From Sphingomonadales bacterium (GTDB lineage Bacteria > Pseudomonadota > Alphaproteobacteria > Sphingomonadales > Sphingomonadaceae), in the NCBI GenBank assembly GCA_004173185.1, contig SEFZ01000037.1:1-42950 (forward strand): a stretch of DNA of 42,950 nt. The letters run 5' to 3'. Shown piece after piece: positions 9,089 through 17,789 of the stretch (the first letter of the stretch is position 1; each line of letters starts with the position of its first letter). The translations under genes and the position numbers were made by a program. The notes under the pieces were generated by a model. The model was not told the DNA's origin and searched no databases. It saw only the letters and a list, made by a program, of their open reading frames with translations.

Positions 9089-10010
9089 TCACTTGCGGCA
9101 GGTCGAAACGCCGACCCTTAGCATCGGATACGCGGAGCTCGGACCAGTCGATGGGCCAGCCGTCCTTCTTCTCCACGGCTGGCCGTACGACATTCACAGC
9201 TTCGCCGACGCGGCGCCGATGCTGGCCGACATGGGCTTTCGCGTCATCGTGCCGTATCAGCGCGGTTTCGGCACGACGCGATTTCGGGACGACGCGGCAC
9301 CGCGCAACGCGCAGCCGGCCGCGCTGGCGCTCGACGTCGTCGCGCTGATGGATGCGCTCGACATCGAGGTAGCGACGCTCGCCGGAGCCGATTGGGGCGC
9401 ACGCGCAGCCTGCTGCGTCGCTGCGCTGTGGCCGGCGCGGTGCACCGCCCTCGTGGCCGTCAGCGGCTATCTCATCTCGAGCCAGGCCACCGGCGCGGCG
9501 CCGCTGTCGCCGACCGCGGAACACGCCTGGTGGTATCAATACTACTTTGCCACCGAGCGCGGTCGTCTCGGCTACGCACGCTATCGGAACGACTTTGCCC
9601 GGCACATCTGGCAAACGGCGTCACCACGCTGGGCATTCGACGAAGCGACGTTTGCGCGAACGGCAACGGCCTTCGACAATCCGGACCATGTCGAGATCGT
9701 GATCCACAACTATCGCTGGCGGCTCGACCTCGCCGCGAGCGATCCTGGACTCGACGATCTGGAGGCGAAGCTCGCGCAACTGCCCCCTATCACCGTCCCG
9801 ACGATCAGCCTCGAGGGCGACGCCAACGGCGCGCCGCACCCTGATCCCTCGACGTACGCCCACAAGTTTATCGGCGGCCATGCACACCGCACGATCAGCG
9901 GCGGGATCGGGCACAACCTGCCTCAGGAGAGTCCACGGGCATTCGTCGCGGCGGTCGACGACGCGCTTGTCCGTCAAAAGCGCCGACCTGCCCGCGGTGT
10001 TAAACTATGA
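9078..10010 (+). CDS. Epoxide-hydrolase-like alpha/beta hydrolase
   Basis: About 310 residues from the ATG at 9078. It has the HGWP oxyanion motif (33-36), an aspartate nucleophile D105 in AGADWGA (epoxide hydrolases and dehalogenases use Asp where esterases use Ser) and a probable base H279 in GGIGHNLPQESP. The cap region is rich in Trp and Tyr (HAWWYQYYFATERGR), as in epoxide hydrolases that use Tyr to activate the epoxide. No signal peptide is seen. The start is uncertain: 9057 is also in frame and neither has a good ribosome site, so the gene may be coupled to the XRE-like gene that it overlaps. A dehalogenase or another Asp-type hydrolase remains possible. Confidence 0.87.
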   Translation: MLTNHLRQVETPTLSIGYAELGPVDGPAVLLLHGWPYDIHSFADAAPMLADMGFRVIVPYQRGFGTTRFRDDAAPRNAQPAALALDVVALMDALDIEVATLAGADWGARAACCVAALWPARCTALVAVSGYLISSQATGAAPLSPTAEHAWWYQYYFATERGRLGYARYRNDFARHIWQTASPRWAFDEATFARTATAFDNPDHVEIVIHNYRWRLDLAASDPGLDDLEAKLAQLPPITVPTISLEGDANGAPHPDPSTYAHKFIGGHAHRTISGGIGHNLPQESPRAFVAAVDDALVRQKRRPARGVKL

Positions 10011-10403
10011 ATGTGAAAGTCCGGTTCGGGCCAACACCGGTCGCTGGTCGAAGTCGGCTTTGCGCCAAAAGCGGTCCCGATGCTTTGAGCCCTTCCCTTG
10101 GGGAGGGAGGAAGGAAGGCAGACTTTCGTCGATTTCCGCCCAGTCCACTTTGGACTGATACCAAGTCTCGGACGGCGGATGAACCAACTGTGGCTGGTCG
10201 ATTATGCCTGCCCGACGAGTGGATCGAATTGGCGGACCGCCTGGGCAATTGAGTTCGTACGGTGCCATTCCATACTGTGGTGCAGTTGTCGGGTCGACCA
10301 GTCGGCCTGCCATAAGTCCCGAAATCGCATATCAAAGCCAACGTAGCGCCTTGAAATCGTCCACGGCGCAGTGCTCTTAGTCGTCATGCTTTGGAGGATT
10401 GAC
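10011..10403 (+). other. Intergenic region with repeats and a dyad
   Basis: This gap holds a pair of the window's short palindromic repeats at 10019-10075 and a perfect 7-bp inverted repeat (CAGTCCA at 10141-10147, TGGACTG at 10151-10157, 3-base loop). A purine/pyrimidine-rich stretch lies near 10089-10112. The promoter of the IalB-like gene must be in its right part. No RNA gene was recognised. Confidence 0.5.
10019..10075. repeat. Paired short near-palindromic repeat
   Basis: Two copies of the dispersed repeat lie here. The first (10019-10041) reads CCGGTTCGGGCCAACACCGG at its core and the second (10053-10075) is CGGCTTTGCGCCAAAAGCGG-like. Starts are 34 bases apart. Both are imperfect palindromes placed just after the stop of the hydrolase gene. 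Confidence 0.7.
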
Positions 10404-12353
10404 GTGAAGCCTGCTCTGTTTGCTGCCGCCATACTCTTCATGGCCTTCACCTCAGCCGCCTCCGCTCAGTGGACCAAGACGTGCACCGCTGCGGCGTGTA
10501 CGACCGGAAATGGATCAGACGTCACTACAGAGCAGGTCAGCATTGGGATCGAAGCCCAGCAAGCCGATAGCAGCGATGCCGCCGTGAATATCGCGGTATT
10601 CGCGCAAGATGAGCCCATGCAAACTCTGCGGTATCTGATCCCCGGCAAGGTGGATTTTACCTTCACCGGAGACATGATCGACTGCTCTGCGAACGCCTGC
10701 TACGTCAGCGGGCTCATCGGCAATCAAGGGGTTGCCGACCTCAAGCGCGCCAACATTCTCGAACTCACTGCCACATACGAAAGCGGGAAGAAGCGCAACT
10801 TCGGCGTCAGCCTCAAGGGCTTTACCAAAGCATATGACGGCGCGGCGGCAGTTTCTACCCCGGAGGCTTCCGAGGCCGAAATCGAAGCACAGGCCATTGA
10901 GTTACGGAAGAGACTTTCTGAGCAGTCCAAGGCCGCCTCGGCTTCCGCTCAAGAGCCTCTTTGGACCAAGCAATGCAAGAACAGTACTAGCTGTGTTACG
11001 CAGGGACCCGCCGGCACCCAAGAGGGCGAGGTATCCAGCATTTGGATCGAGAGCGATCTGAAGTACGACCTGCACACCATCTTCATTAAAGTGCCCGCAG
11101 AAAAGGACGATCCCCTCCGCTATCAGGTCGCTGGCTCCAATATTTTCACCTTGCGACCTATGAAGTGTGAGCTCTCTTCCTGCGAGTATCAGGGGCAGCT
11201 AGATCCAAGCGACGTCAACGACCTAGAGACGACAGGTCGCCTCGATTTATGGACGGCCTTTGGGACGAGTACCGAACGCAGTTTCCAGGTCCCGCTTACG
11301 GGTTTCAAAGATGCGTTCAGGAGTCGGCCCGCTCCCGAAAGTCCCGATGAGCCAGTTGCCGCGCCTGCCAAGAAGAATGCCGTTACAGGGCCATCACGGT
11401 GGACCAGCGAATGCCGCGACGAGATTGTTTGTGTCACGGAAAGCAATCAGAAAGAGCCAGGCGCGCGGGTTTGGGTGAGAACCAATCGCAAATTCGGCGA
11501 CCATGATATCCACATAGAAGTGCCGGCTGTCGACGGAGCGATATACAGCCTAAGGCTCTTCTTGCCGACCGTCGACGATCGATCCTTCTACTCGGGCATG
11601 TCGTGCTATCAAGACACCTGTCAGTTTAGCGAGCGGCTCTTTTCGGACAGCCTGGCCAATCTCAGCAAAGCCAGGCTACTGCGCGTCACGGCCGCTTATG
11701 ATTCAGCCCCCAGCCAAAGTTTTACTTTCGATCTGAGCGGTTTTTCAAACGCGCTTAGCGCCCTCAGCGAGACATCCGCCACGCCTGCCGAGCAGACGCA
11801 GGTCGCCGCACAGGAGACTGATAGCAAGCAAGCAGAACTAGAGGCACTTCGGACAAGGGCGGCAGAACTCGAAGCGCAGATCGCTGCGGAGGCGAAGGGA
11901 TTTGAAACGCAGAAATGGACCCACATTTGTCCGGCCGAAAATTCATGCGCCATCTACAGCTGGACCCTCAGCAGCGATGATCGCCCCGTTGCCATGGTTG
12001 CGTGGCTCGATGAGCAGACCTTCTCTATCAGCTTCAACAAGTCCGCGGACGCTGATCGCGTTTTGCTGACTTGGCCGGCCCGCAGCGGCCCTGAACAGAT
12101 AACCCTCGATGATTGCGCGACGCGCCCACGGTGTGTAGCGACGCTGCAGCTGCCGCCACTTGCCGAGATGCTCTCGACATTGCCCGACGGTGGGAGGTTC
12201 GAGATCAAGTTGACCGAAGGTTCGGGCGAAGACGTTACCGCATCGGTGCCAGGGGCGGGATTCGTCGCTGCACTCATATCGCCGCCGCTCGATGAAAAGG
12301 GATCGGAGGCGCACCTCAGCGCCGCCGCTGCGGAGATGAAGGCGTTCCAGTAG
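10404..12353 (+). CDS. Exported protein with four tandem IalB-like domains
   Basis: About 649 residues from a GTG with GGAGG placed 7 bases upstream. A signal peptide (MKPALFAAAILFMAFTSAAS) is cut near AQW. The mature protein has four copies of one module, at about 23-145, 187-305, 333-453 and 505-625. Each begins W-T-x-x-C, has two cysteine pairs (27/32 and 94/99; 191/197 and 255/260; 337/343 and 401/406; 509/515 and 571/577) and ends in a Gly-Phe motif (GFTKAY, GFKDAF, GFSNAL, GFVAAL). That cysteine and Gly-Phe layout is typical of the IalB (invasion associated locus B) family, whose members normally have one such domain. Linkers at about 153-175 and 473-497 are Glu/Ala/Arg-rich and look like coiled coils. 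Likely periplasmic or surface; the function is unknown. Confidence 0.82.
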   Translation: MKPALFAAAILFMAFTSAASAQWTKTCTAAACTTGNGSDVTTEQVSIGIEAQQADSSDAAVNIAVFAQDEPMQTLRYLIPGKVDFTFTGDMIDCSANACYVSGLIGNQGVADLKRANILELTATYESGKKRNFGVSLKGFTKAYDGAAAVSTPEASEAEIEAQAIELRKRLSEQSKAASASAQEPLWTKQCKNSTSCVTQGPAGTQEGEVSSIWIESDLKYDLHTIFIKVPAEKDDPLRYQVAGSNIFTLRPMKCELSSCEYQGQLDPSDVNDLETTGRLDLWTAFGTSTERSFQVPLTGFKDAFRSRPAPESPDEPVAAPAKKNAVTGPSRWTSECRDEIVCVTESNQKEPGARVWVRTNRKFGDHDIHIEVPAVDGAIYSLRLFLPTVDDRSFYSGMSCYQDTCQFSERLFSDSLANLSKARLLRVTAAYDSAPSQSFTFDLSGFSNALSALSETSATPAEQTQVAAQETDSKQAELEALRTRAAELEAQIAAEAKGFETQKWTHICPAENSCAIYSWTLSSDDRPVAMVAWLDEQTFSISFNKSADADRVLLTWPARSGPEQITLDDCATRPRCVATLQLPPLAEMLSTLPDGGRFEIKLTEGSGEDVTASVPGAGFVAALISPPLDEKGSEAHLSAAAAEMKAFQ

Positions 12354-12457
12354 CGTCTCCGGCCACTTAGGGGTGTTGCTGCTCGGCCACGCCCAGAATC
12401 CAAAGCCCATGCTCGGCGCCGTTGATGCGCTGGCCGCGTTCTGCCCCGACAAGACGC

Positions 12458-12481
12458 GTCGGTTTTGCGCCAATAGCCGAC
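12458..12481. repeat. Short near-palindromic repeat
   Basis: One copy of the dispersed repeat (GTCGG-TTTTGCGCCAATA-GCCGAC) between the convergent ends of the IalB-like and polysaccharide-lyase-like genes. The outer arms GTCGG and CCGAC pair perfectly. Confidence 0.7.
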
Positions 12482-12518
12482 CTTGGATCTAGTGGGACCC
12501 TAACCTAGGCTGGCCCCT

Positions 12519-13745
12519 TCAAAGCGCCGTCTTCAAAACCTCGATCGGCGCTGGAAGACTAGGGTCAAAATCGAGGATTGGCAGCGCTGATGCGAAATCG
12601 GTCAGCGCGCCGTCAGGGAAAGAGTAATGGGCCTTAAGCTCGTCTAGTGACTGAGTTCGCAGCATATCGTCGAACCACACTGTCATTGGCGTCCGATAGT
12701 GCATCCGCGCAGATTCCGCTTCGTTGTCACCACCGTACGCATAAAGCTGCGCGTGATCGTTGATGAGCGGACGTCCCTTCTCGACGATGGTCGGCCCAGC
12801 ATAGTTCATCACCATCTTGCCATTTTGAACGACACGGAAGAATCCATCGTCGCCGGTTGACCAGTTCGCATGCACGACTAGCTCGTGCCAGACATCTGCG
12901 CTTGAATCGTCGAGGACGAGCTTGATGAAGCGGTGGTTCAGCTCGCCAGTAGAGCAACGGACGTCTATCCCGAGCTTCCTGGTCCGCGCGGCGAACACCA
13001 GGTTGAAGCAGGCGCCGCTATCGAACTGGAACCATTGATAGAGATTGATCTCAGACGAATTGTACAAAGCTTGGTAGCCGCGGATTTTCAGCATGCTGGT
13101 GTCCAGCATCACTGAAAGTCCGTAGTACCACTCGCCCGCATTCGAAGGCGCGGTCGAGACATCAACTCGCTCGTTGAAATGCTCGCAGTCGTTCCAGTTT
13201 CCCGTCGGATCGACTGTCCTGCCGCAATCGCCGGGAAGTAGACTCATGCGTATTGAAGATGCCCCATGATTTACCCGAGCGGGGTCGACCTCGGCAGAAA
13301 CGCGACCGGCGAGAAACGAGGGCTCATACTCGTGGCGCAAATTCTCCATGCCCGCGAAGTTCTCAGCGACAAGTGGATTAGAGAACTTGAGCCCGCCGCC
13401 TTTTGCGATGGTTTCCGCGGGCGCGCCGGTGGGAGCGATTGCCGCTGATCGTGCGCTCCGCACGTCTTGGGCCGCGGGTGTCTGCAGGGCGGTGCACCAG
13501 GCATCCACAGTCGATTTACTCAGCTCGGGCAGCCCGAGCTCCGGGTAGATCTGGGCGAAGTAGGAACCTTGGCCGATGGTCCCCTTTCCCAGCTTTCCGT
13601 CAACAGCGCCGACTCTGTAGCCCGCCTCCGCGAGATAGGTTTGGACGCACGAGACCGCGTCCTGCGCTTTTGCGGCTGTCCCCGTTGCCGCGATTGTGGT
13701 GAGCAACATTAACGCAGCGCTTGCCAGCCATACATAATTTTTCAT
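12519..13745 (-). CDS. Exported polysaccharide-lyase-like protein with peptidoglycan-binding-like module
   Basis: About 408 residues from the ATG at 13745, preceded by a run of G (GGTGGGGGGGAATCC). A signal peptide (MKNYVWLASAALMLLTTIAA) ends near AKAQ. Residues about 30-85 (VQTYLAEAGYRVGAVDGKLG) resemble a peptidoglycan-binding-1 repeat but are divergent. From about 125 onward the pattern is that of a jelly-roll polysaccharide lyase (Pfam Polysacc_lyase group): WYYGLSVMLDTSM, INLYQWFQFDSGACF, WHELVVHANWSTGDDGFFRV and MTVWFDDM near the end. It may bind or cleave an acidic polysaccharide at the cell surface. The exact PL family and substrate cannot be read. It converges on the four-domain IalB-like gene. 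Confidence 0.78.
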   Translation of the reverse strand: MKNYVWLASAALMLLTTIAATGTAAKAQDAVSCVQTYLAEAGYRVGAVDGKLGKGTIGQGSYFAQIYPELGLPELSKSTVDAWCTALQTPAAQDVRSARSAAIAPTGAPAETIAKGGGLKFSNPLVAENFAGMENLRHEYEPSFLAGRVSAEVDPARVNHGASSIRMSLLPGDCGRTVDPTGNWNDCEHFNERVDVSTAPSNAGEWYYGLSVMLDTSMLKIRGYQALYNSSEINLYQWFQFDSGACFNLVFAARTRKLGIDVRCSTGELNHRFIKLVLDDSSADVWHELVVHANWSTGDDGFFRVVQNGKMVMNYAGPTIVEKGRPLINDHAQLYAYGGDNEAESARMHYRTPMTVWFDDMLRTQSLDELKAHYSFPDGALTDFASALPILDFDPSLPAPIEVLKTAL

Positions 13746-14191
13746 GGATTCCCCCCCACCCTTCACGAATATTGACGGAATTACCGAACCTGCGCAAATC
13801 AACAGTTGAGTTGCTTCGACAGCTTGCGGATGGGGCACGGCTTTCGGATTGAGCGCCCGCAGCCAGCGTCCGCTTTGGGCCAATAGCCGCCACTTACATC
13901 GTCGGCTGTGCGCCAGAAGCGGTCCATGGATGGCTGTTCCGCGCTAAAGCGGAGCTCGCAACCGCATGAAGCAGCCGGAGTCGGTTTTGGCACGAGTAAG
14001 CGCAGTGACCCCGGAGGGCTTGGGCGGCCGCCACGGATCGCTGTAATTATCGAACGGGCTACCGAGGTAGCTTCACTGCGGAGCGACAACTGACGTTCGA
14101 AGTCATCAGAAAAAGGCGGACTCTGGCCCGGTTCTGGTTTATGCCGACGCCCGTTGCCGGTGCGCCGGCCTAGTAGAAACCGGCCTGTCCG
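13746..14191. other. Intergenic region between divergent genes, with repeats
   Basis: This gap separates the lyase-like gene from the ROK regulator. It contains a pair of the dispersed near-palindromes at 13868-13924. Promoters for both divergent genes should lie here. I saw no further gene or RNA. Confidence 0.5.
13868..13924. repeat. Paired short near-palindromic repeat
   Basis: Copy one (13868-13891) has the core CCGCTTTGGGCCAATAGCCG and copy two (13901-13924) CGGCTGTGCGCCAGAAGCGG. Starts are 33 bases apart, the same arrangement as the pairs at 10019 and 34680. Confidence 0.75.
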
Positions 14192-15403
14192 ATGAAGCGA
14201 CAGTCAACGACATCAAGCCTTTTGCGCCGCCTGAACCGGTCGGCCGCAGTGGATCTGATCCGCACCGAAGGGGTGATTTCGCCATCGAGCCTCGCCGAGC
14301 GGCTGAACATCAGCCTGCCGACGGTGATGCGCGTGATTGAGGATCTGATCGCTGAGGATCTGGTCGCCTATGACGGCTTCGACGAGACGTCGCGGGGCCG
14401 GCCGCGGGCGCGCATTAAGTTCCGCGGCGCGGCGCACGCGATCATCGGCATCGAGGCGGGCAAAGGCGAGTTCTACGGCGCCGTGGCCAATCTCGAAGGC
14501 GTCGTGCAGACAGAAATGCACGAGACGGCCGACGATGATGGCGAGCGCAATTTCGAGAAGCTGGTCGGCCTGATCCGCCGGCTGATGGCGGCCCCGCGCC
14601 CTCGCGGCCAGACCATTCGCGGCATCGGCATTGGCCTGCCCTCGATCGTCAAGCAGCCGGAGGGCGAAGTGGTGCTGACGCTCGGGCTCGGCTGGCGCGA
14701 CATGCCGTTGCGGGCGCGGCTCAGCAAGCATTTTCAATTGCCCATCGTCGTCGAAAACGGGCGCAACCTTGCCGCCGTCGGCGAATGGGGGTTCGGGGCG
14801 GGGCGTGGCGCTGACAGTGTGGTGAGCCTGTCGATCGGGCCCGGCGCTGGTGCAGGCGTCGTCATTGACGGCAAGCTTTATGGAGGGCATTCGCACGCGG
14901 CGGGCGAGCTCAGTTGGTATCTCGACGACCCCGTCCTCACCGGGCGCCCGTTCCTGCATCTGGGCGACAAGCAATCCCTAAGGTTTTTCGGCATCCCCGA
15001 ACAAGCGACCAAGATGCTTGAAGAGGCCAACACCCAGTATACAGCGGGAACGCTCACCCTAGCCGCTGCCACCGACGCGCAAGCGGGGAAAGTCACGCCG
15101 GTCGTCAGTGAGTTGCTCGACTATGCAACGATGGCCGTGGGCAGTGTTGCTGCGTTCATGAACCCCGAAATAATCGTACTGGCGGGCCGGATCGTCCGCG
15201 GTGGTGACTTGGTGCTCGACGTGCTGCGGCATCGGCTCCAGGGGAATGTGTACGATCCGCCGAGCTTAGTAATGGGCGCGCTGGGACACCGGGATATCGT
15301 CCTAGGAGCAGTACGCCTGGTGCTCGATGCGACGACGCTCAACCCTGCCGAGAGCACCGTGACGATCGACAATGCTCAAACGATCCCAATTGACAGCGAC
15401 TAA
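14192..15403 (+). CDS. ROK-family transcriptional regulator
   Basis: A 403-residue ROK regulator. A winged helix-turn-helix lies at about 15-70 (ISPSSLAERLNISLPTVMRVIEDL without gaps in the fold). The ROK fold follows (IGIGLPSIVK at about 145, VVENGRNLAAVGEWGFGAGRG at about 187). Two features say it is not a kinase: the catalytic Asp of the usual ENDAN motif is replaced by Gly190 in VENGRN, and the cysteine-rich zinc motif that normally follows the HxxGE segment (here HAAGELSW) is absent. It probably represses the downstream galactoside transporter and GH42 gene and is released by a sugar. It lies 80 bases upstream of the binding-protein gene and is codirectional. Confidence 0.9.
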   Translation: MKRQSTTSSLLRRLNRSAAVDLIRTEGVISPSSLAERLNISLPTVMRVIEDLIAEDLVAYDGFDETSRGRPRARIKFRGAAHAIIGIEAGKGEFYGAVANLEGVVQTEMHETADDDGERNFEKLVGLIRRLMAAPRPRGQTIRGIGIGLPSIVKQPEGEVVLTLGLGWRDMPLRARLSKHFQLPIVVENGRNLAAVGEWGFGAGRGADSVVSLSIGPGAGAGVVIDGKLYGGHSHAAGELSWYLDDPVLTGRPFLHLGDKQSLRFFGIPEQATKMLEEANTQYTAGTLTLAAATDAQAGKVTPVVSELLDYATMAVGSVAAFMNPEIIVLAGRIVRGGDLVLDVLRHRLQGNVYDPPSLVMGALGHRDIVLGAVRLVLDATTLNPAESTVTIDNAQTIPIDSD

Positions 15404-15483
15404 ATCTCAGCATTAAGTTTCTAACTGAAAGAAATAATACGCCCTGCGTCGTGTGGGAGCGTACCTTTCGTGGGAGGACTTCA

Positions 15484-16791
15484 ATGAGCAAGATTTTGAA
15501 TCCGCTTGGGCGGACGATGCAGCGTCGTGACTTCTTGAAAGTCGCAGGTGCCGGCGTGGCCTTGGCTGCCCTGCCTGCGGCCGTGCGCGCTGCCGATCCC
15601 GTCAAGATAGTGCTGTGGTCGTGGGTGCCGGACCTGCAGCTTCAGGTCGACATGTTCAACGCCGCGCATCCTGGCATCCAGGTCGAACTCGTGAATGCCG
15701 GCCAGGGCGATCCGGAGTATCAGGCGGTCCGCGCGGGCTTGCAGGCGGGCAGTGGTCTGCCCGACGTGGTTCAGATCGAATTCCAGCACCTCGAGAGCTT
15801 CCGGCAGTTGGACGCTTTCGCCGACATCGGCCCGTGGGCAAACCCGCACAAGGACGAGTTCCCGGAAGGCACGTGGAGCCAGCTCGGCAAGGGCGATGTG
15901 GTCAATGCGATGCCGCAGGATACCGGTCCGATGGCGATGCTCTATCGCAAGGATGTCTTCGACAAGCATGGCATCACGCCGCCCAAGACCTGGGCCGAAT
16001 TTGCCGACGCCGCCAAAAAGCTCCACGCGGCCGATCCTAATGTGTTCCTGACCAATGCGCTGTTCAGTTCAGGCGACTGGGTCAATGCGCTGCTGTGGCC
16101 GATGGGCTGGAAGCCGGTCACCCGCGATGGCGACAAGCTCGTGATCAACATCAACGACAAGATTGCCAAGGACTTCGCCGCCTATTGGCAGGATCTGATC
16201 ACCGCAGGCGTCATCGAGACCAAGCCAGGGTTCACCAATGAGTGGTACACCGGCCTCGATACAGGCCGCTATGCCACCTGGCTCACTGCAGGCTGGGGGC
16301 CGGTGTTCCTGACCTCCGTCGCGAAGACCAGCGCGGGCCAGTGGCGTGCCGCCGATCTGCCGCAGTGGGACGCGAGCAAGTTCGTGACCGGCAATTGGGG
16401 TGGGTCGACGCTGGCCGTGATGAAAGCGACGCAGCATCTGCCCGAGGCCGCCGAAGTCGCGATCTGGCTGAACATTGATCCCGAAGCCACAAAACTCTAC
16501 ACTACAAAGCAATTCTTCTTCCCCACCACCAAAGCGCTGCTGTCGAGCCCGGAATGGGCGGGCAACAAGATGGACTTCTACGGCGGCCAGGCGGTGAACG
16601 AAGTGTTTGCCAAGTCGTCGAATGCCGTGGCGCCGTTTGATTGGAGCCCGTTCCAGAGCGTCATCTACCAGTCGATGGCCGATGAGTTCGGCGCCTCGAT
16701 CAACGGCAACGGCACGCTGTCGGATGCGTTCGACCGCATCCAGGATGCCGTGGTCGCCTACGCGCAGGAACAAGGCTTTACCGTCGCCTAA
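15484..16791 (+). CDS. CUT1 sugar ABC transporter substrate-binding protein, Tat-exported
   Basis: About 435 residues from the ATG at 15484, with GGGAGGA 8 bases upstream. The N-terminus holds a twin-arginine signal (QRRDFLKVAGAGVALAALPA, arginines at 14-15) cut near VRAAD, so the protein probably folds before export to the periplasm. The body is a family-1 extracellular solute-binding protein (VKIVLWSWVPDLQLQVDMFN, NAGQGDPEYQAVRAGLQAG, QDTGPMAMLYRKDVFDKHG). It should deliver an oligosaccharide or galactoside to the two permeases that follow. A stable hairpin at 16810-16834 separates it from them. Confidence 0.93.
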   Translation: MSKILNPLGRTMQRRDFLKVAGAGVALAALPAAVRAADPVKIVLWSWVPDLQLQVDMFNAAHPGIQVELVNAGQGDPEYQAVRAGLQAGSGLPDVVQIEFQHLESFRQLDAFADIGPWANPHKDEFPEGTWSQLGKGDVVNAMPQDTGPMAMLYRKDVFDKHGITPPKTWAEFADAAKKLHAADPNVFLTNALFSSGDWVNALLWPMGWKPVTRDGDKLVININDKIAKDFAAYWQDLITAGVIETKPGFTNEWYTGLDTGRYATWLTAGWGPVFLTSVAKTSAGQWRAADLPQWDASKFVTGNWGGSTLAVMKATQHLPEAAEVAIWLNIDPEATKLYTTKQFFFPTTKALLSSPEWAGNKMDFYGGQAVNEVFAKSSNAVAPFDWSPFQSVIYQSMADEFGASINGNGTLSDAFDRIQDAVVAYAQEQGFTVA

Positions 16792-16809
16792 CTCCTCCCG
16801 GGCAACGGC

Positions 16810-16834
16810 CGGGCGCGCTTGATCGGCGCGCCCG
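16810..16834 (+). terminator. Intra-operon stem-loop after binding-protein gene
   Basis: A perfect 9-bp GC stem (CGGGCGCGC at 16810-16818, GCGCGCCCG at 16826-16834, 7-base loop) followed by ATTTCTTC. Placed between the binding protein and permease genes, it may act as a partial terminator or 3' mRNA stabiliser that raises binding-protein levels over permease. Confidence 0.6.
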
Positions 16835-16862
16835 ATTTCTTCATCGTGCCGGACGGGGGACC

Positions 16863-17789
16863 ATGGCAATGTCGAATTCGCCATCCGCAGCGACGCGCCC
16901 AGCGCGATGGAGCGGCTTTTCATCACGAAAACTCGCGCCCTATTTGTTGCTGGCGCCCTTCGTGCTGCTCTTTATCGCCTTCATCGTCGCGCCGCTTGTC
17001 TATGCTTTCTACATGAGCCTGTTCCGCGACACGCTGGTGGGTGGGCGGCAATTTTCCGGCGCAGCCAGCTACGTCAAGGTCGCGGGTGATGCTAAATTCT
17101 GGGGCGGCGTGTGGAACCTCGTTCTTTTCGGTATCGTACAGGTACCGGTCATGCTGGGCCTGGCGCTGTTGTTCGCTATCGTTCTCGATCGCGGACAGGT
17201 CTATGCCAAGGGAGTCTTCCGGCTAGGCTTCTTCCTCCCCTACGCCGTGCCGAGCGTGATCGCGACCATAATCTGGGGCTATCTCTACGGCCCCACCTTC
17301 GGCCCATTCACGCAGATGGCGAACGCATTCAATCTGCCGCCGCCGGACTTCCTGTCGCCGGGTGCAATGATCTTCTCATTGGCCAACATCGTGACGTGGG
17401 AATATGTCGGCTACAATATGGTCATCTACTACGCCGCGCTAAAGGCGATCCCGTCCGACCTAGCCGAGGCCTCGCGGATCGATGGCGCCTCGTCCTGGCA
17501 ATATGCGCGGCTGATCCAGCTGCCGCTGCTGTGGCCGGCGATCCTGCTCACCATCATCTTCTCGATCAACGGCACACTGCAGCTGTTCAATGAGCCGTAC
17601 CTGATGCGATTTCTCGCGAGAAACACCATTAATTCGAGCTACACGCCGAACCTCTATGCCTATTCGCTGGCGACGCAGAACCAGCAATATGGCTACGCGG
17701 CCGCCGTCTCGTTCGTACTTGGCGTCGTGATCGCCGGTGCATCCTACATCTTCACCCTGATCACCAACCGCCGTCGGCCGGAGCAATGA
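16863..17789 (+). CDS. CUT1 sugar ABC transporter permease (MalF/UgpA-like)
   Basis: A 308-residue inner-membrane permease with about six hydrophobic segments (first at about 25-50, LLLAPFVLLFIAFIVAPLVY). The EAA loop that contacts the ATPase is EASRIDGASSWQYARLIQLP. It pairs with the next permease, whose start overlaps its stop by 4 bases (ATGA). The ATG follows GGGGGACC. No ATPase gene occurs in this operon, so the pair probably uses an ATPase encoded elsewhere. Confidence 0.93.
   Translation: MAMSNSPSAATRPARWSGFSSRKLAPYLLLAPFVLLFIAFIVAPLVYAFYMSLFRDTLVGGRQFSGAASYVKVAGDAKFWGGVWNLVLFGIVQVPVMLGLALLFAIVLDRGQVYAKGVFRLGFFLPYAVPSVIATIIWGYLYGPTFGPFTQMANAFNLPPPDFLSPGAMIFSLANIVTWEYVGYNMVIYYAALKAIPSDLAEASRIDGASSWQYARLIQLPLLWPAILLTIIFSINGTLQLFNEPYLMRFLARNTINSSYTPNLYAYSLATQNQQYGYAAAVSFVLGVVIAGASYIFTLITNRRRPEQ

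Noticed and set aside
15418..15430. TTTC-TAACT-GAAA dyad upstream of the Tat-exported binding-protein gene as a ROK operator
   Set aside because: Only four bases per arm, single copy, and no matching site near the ROK gene itself.
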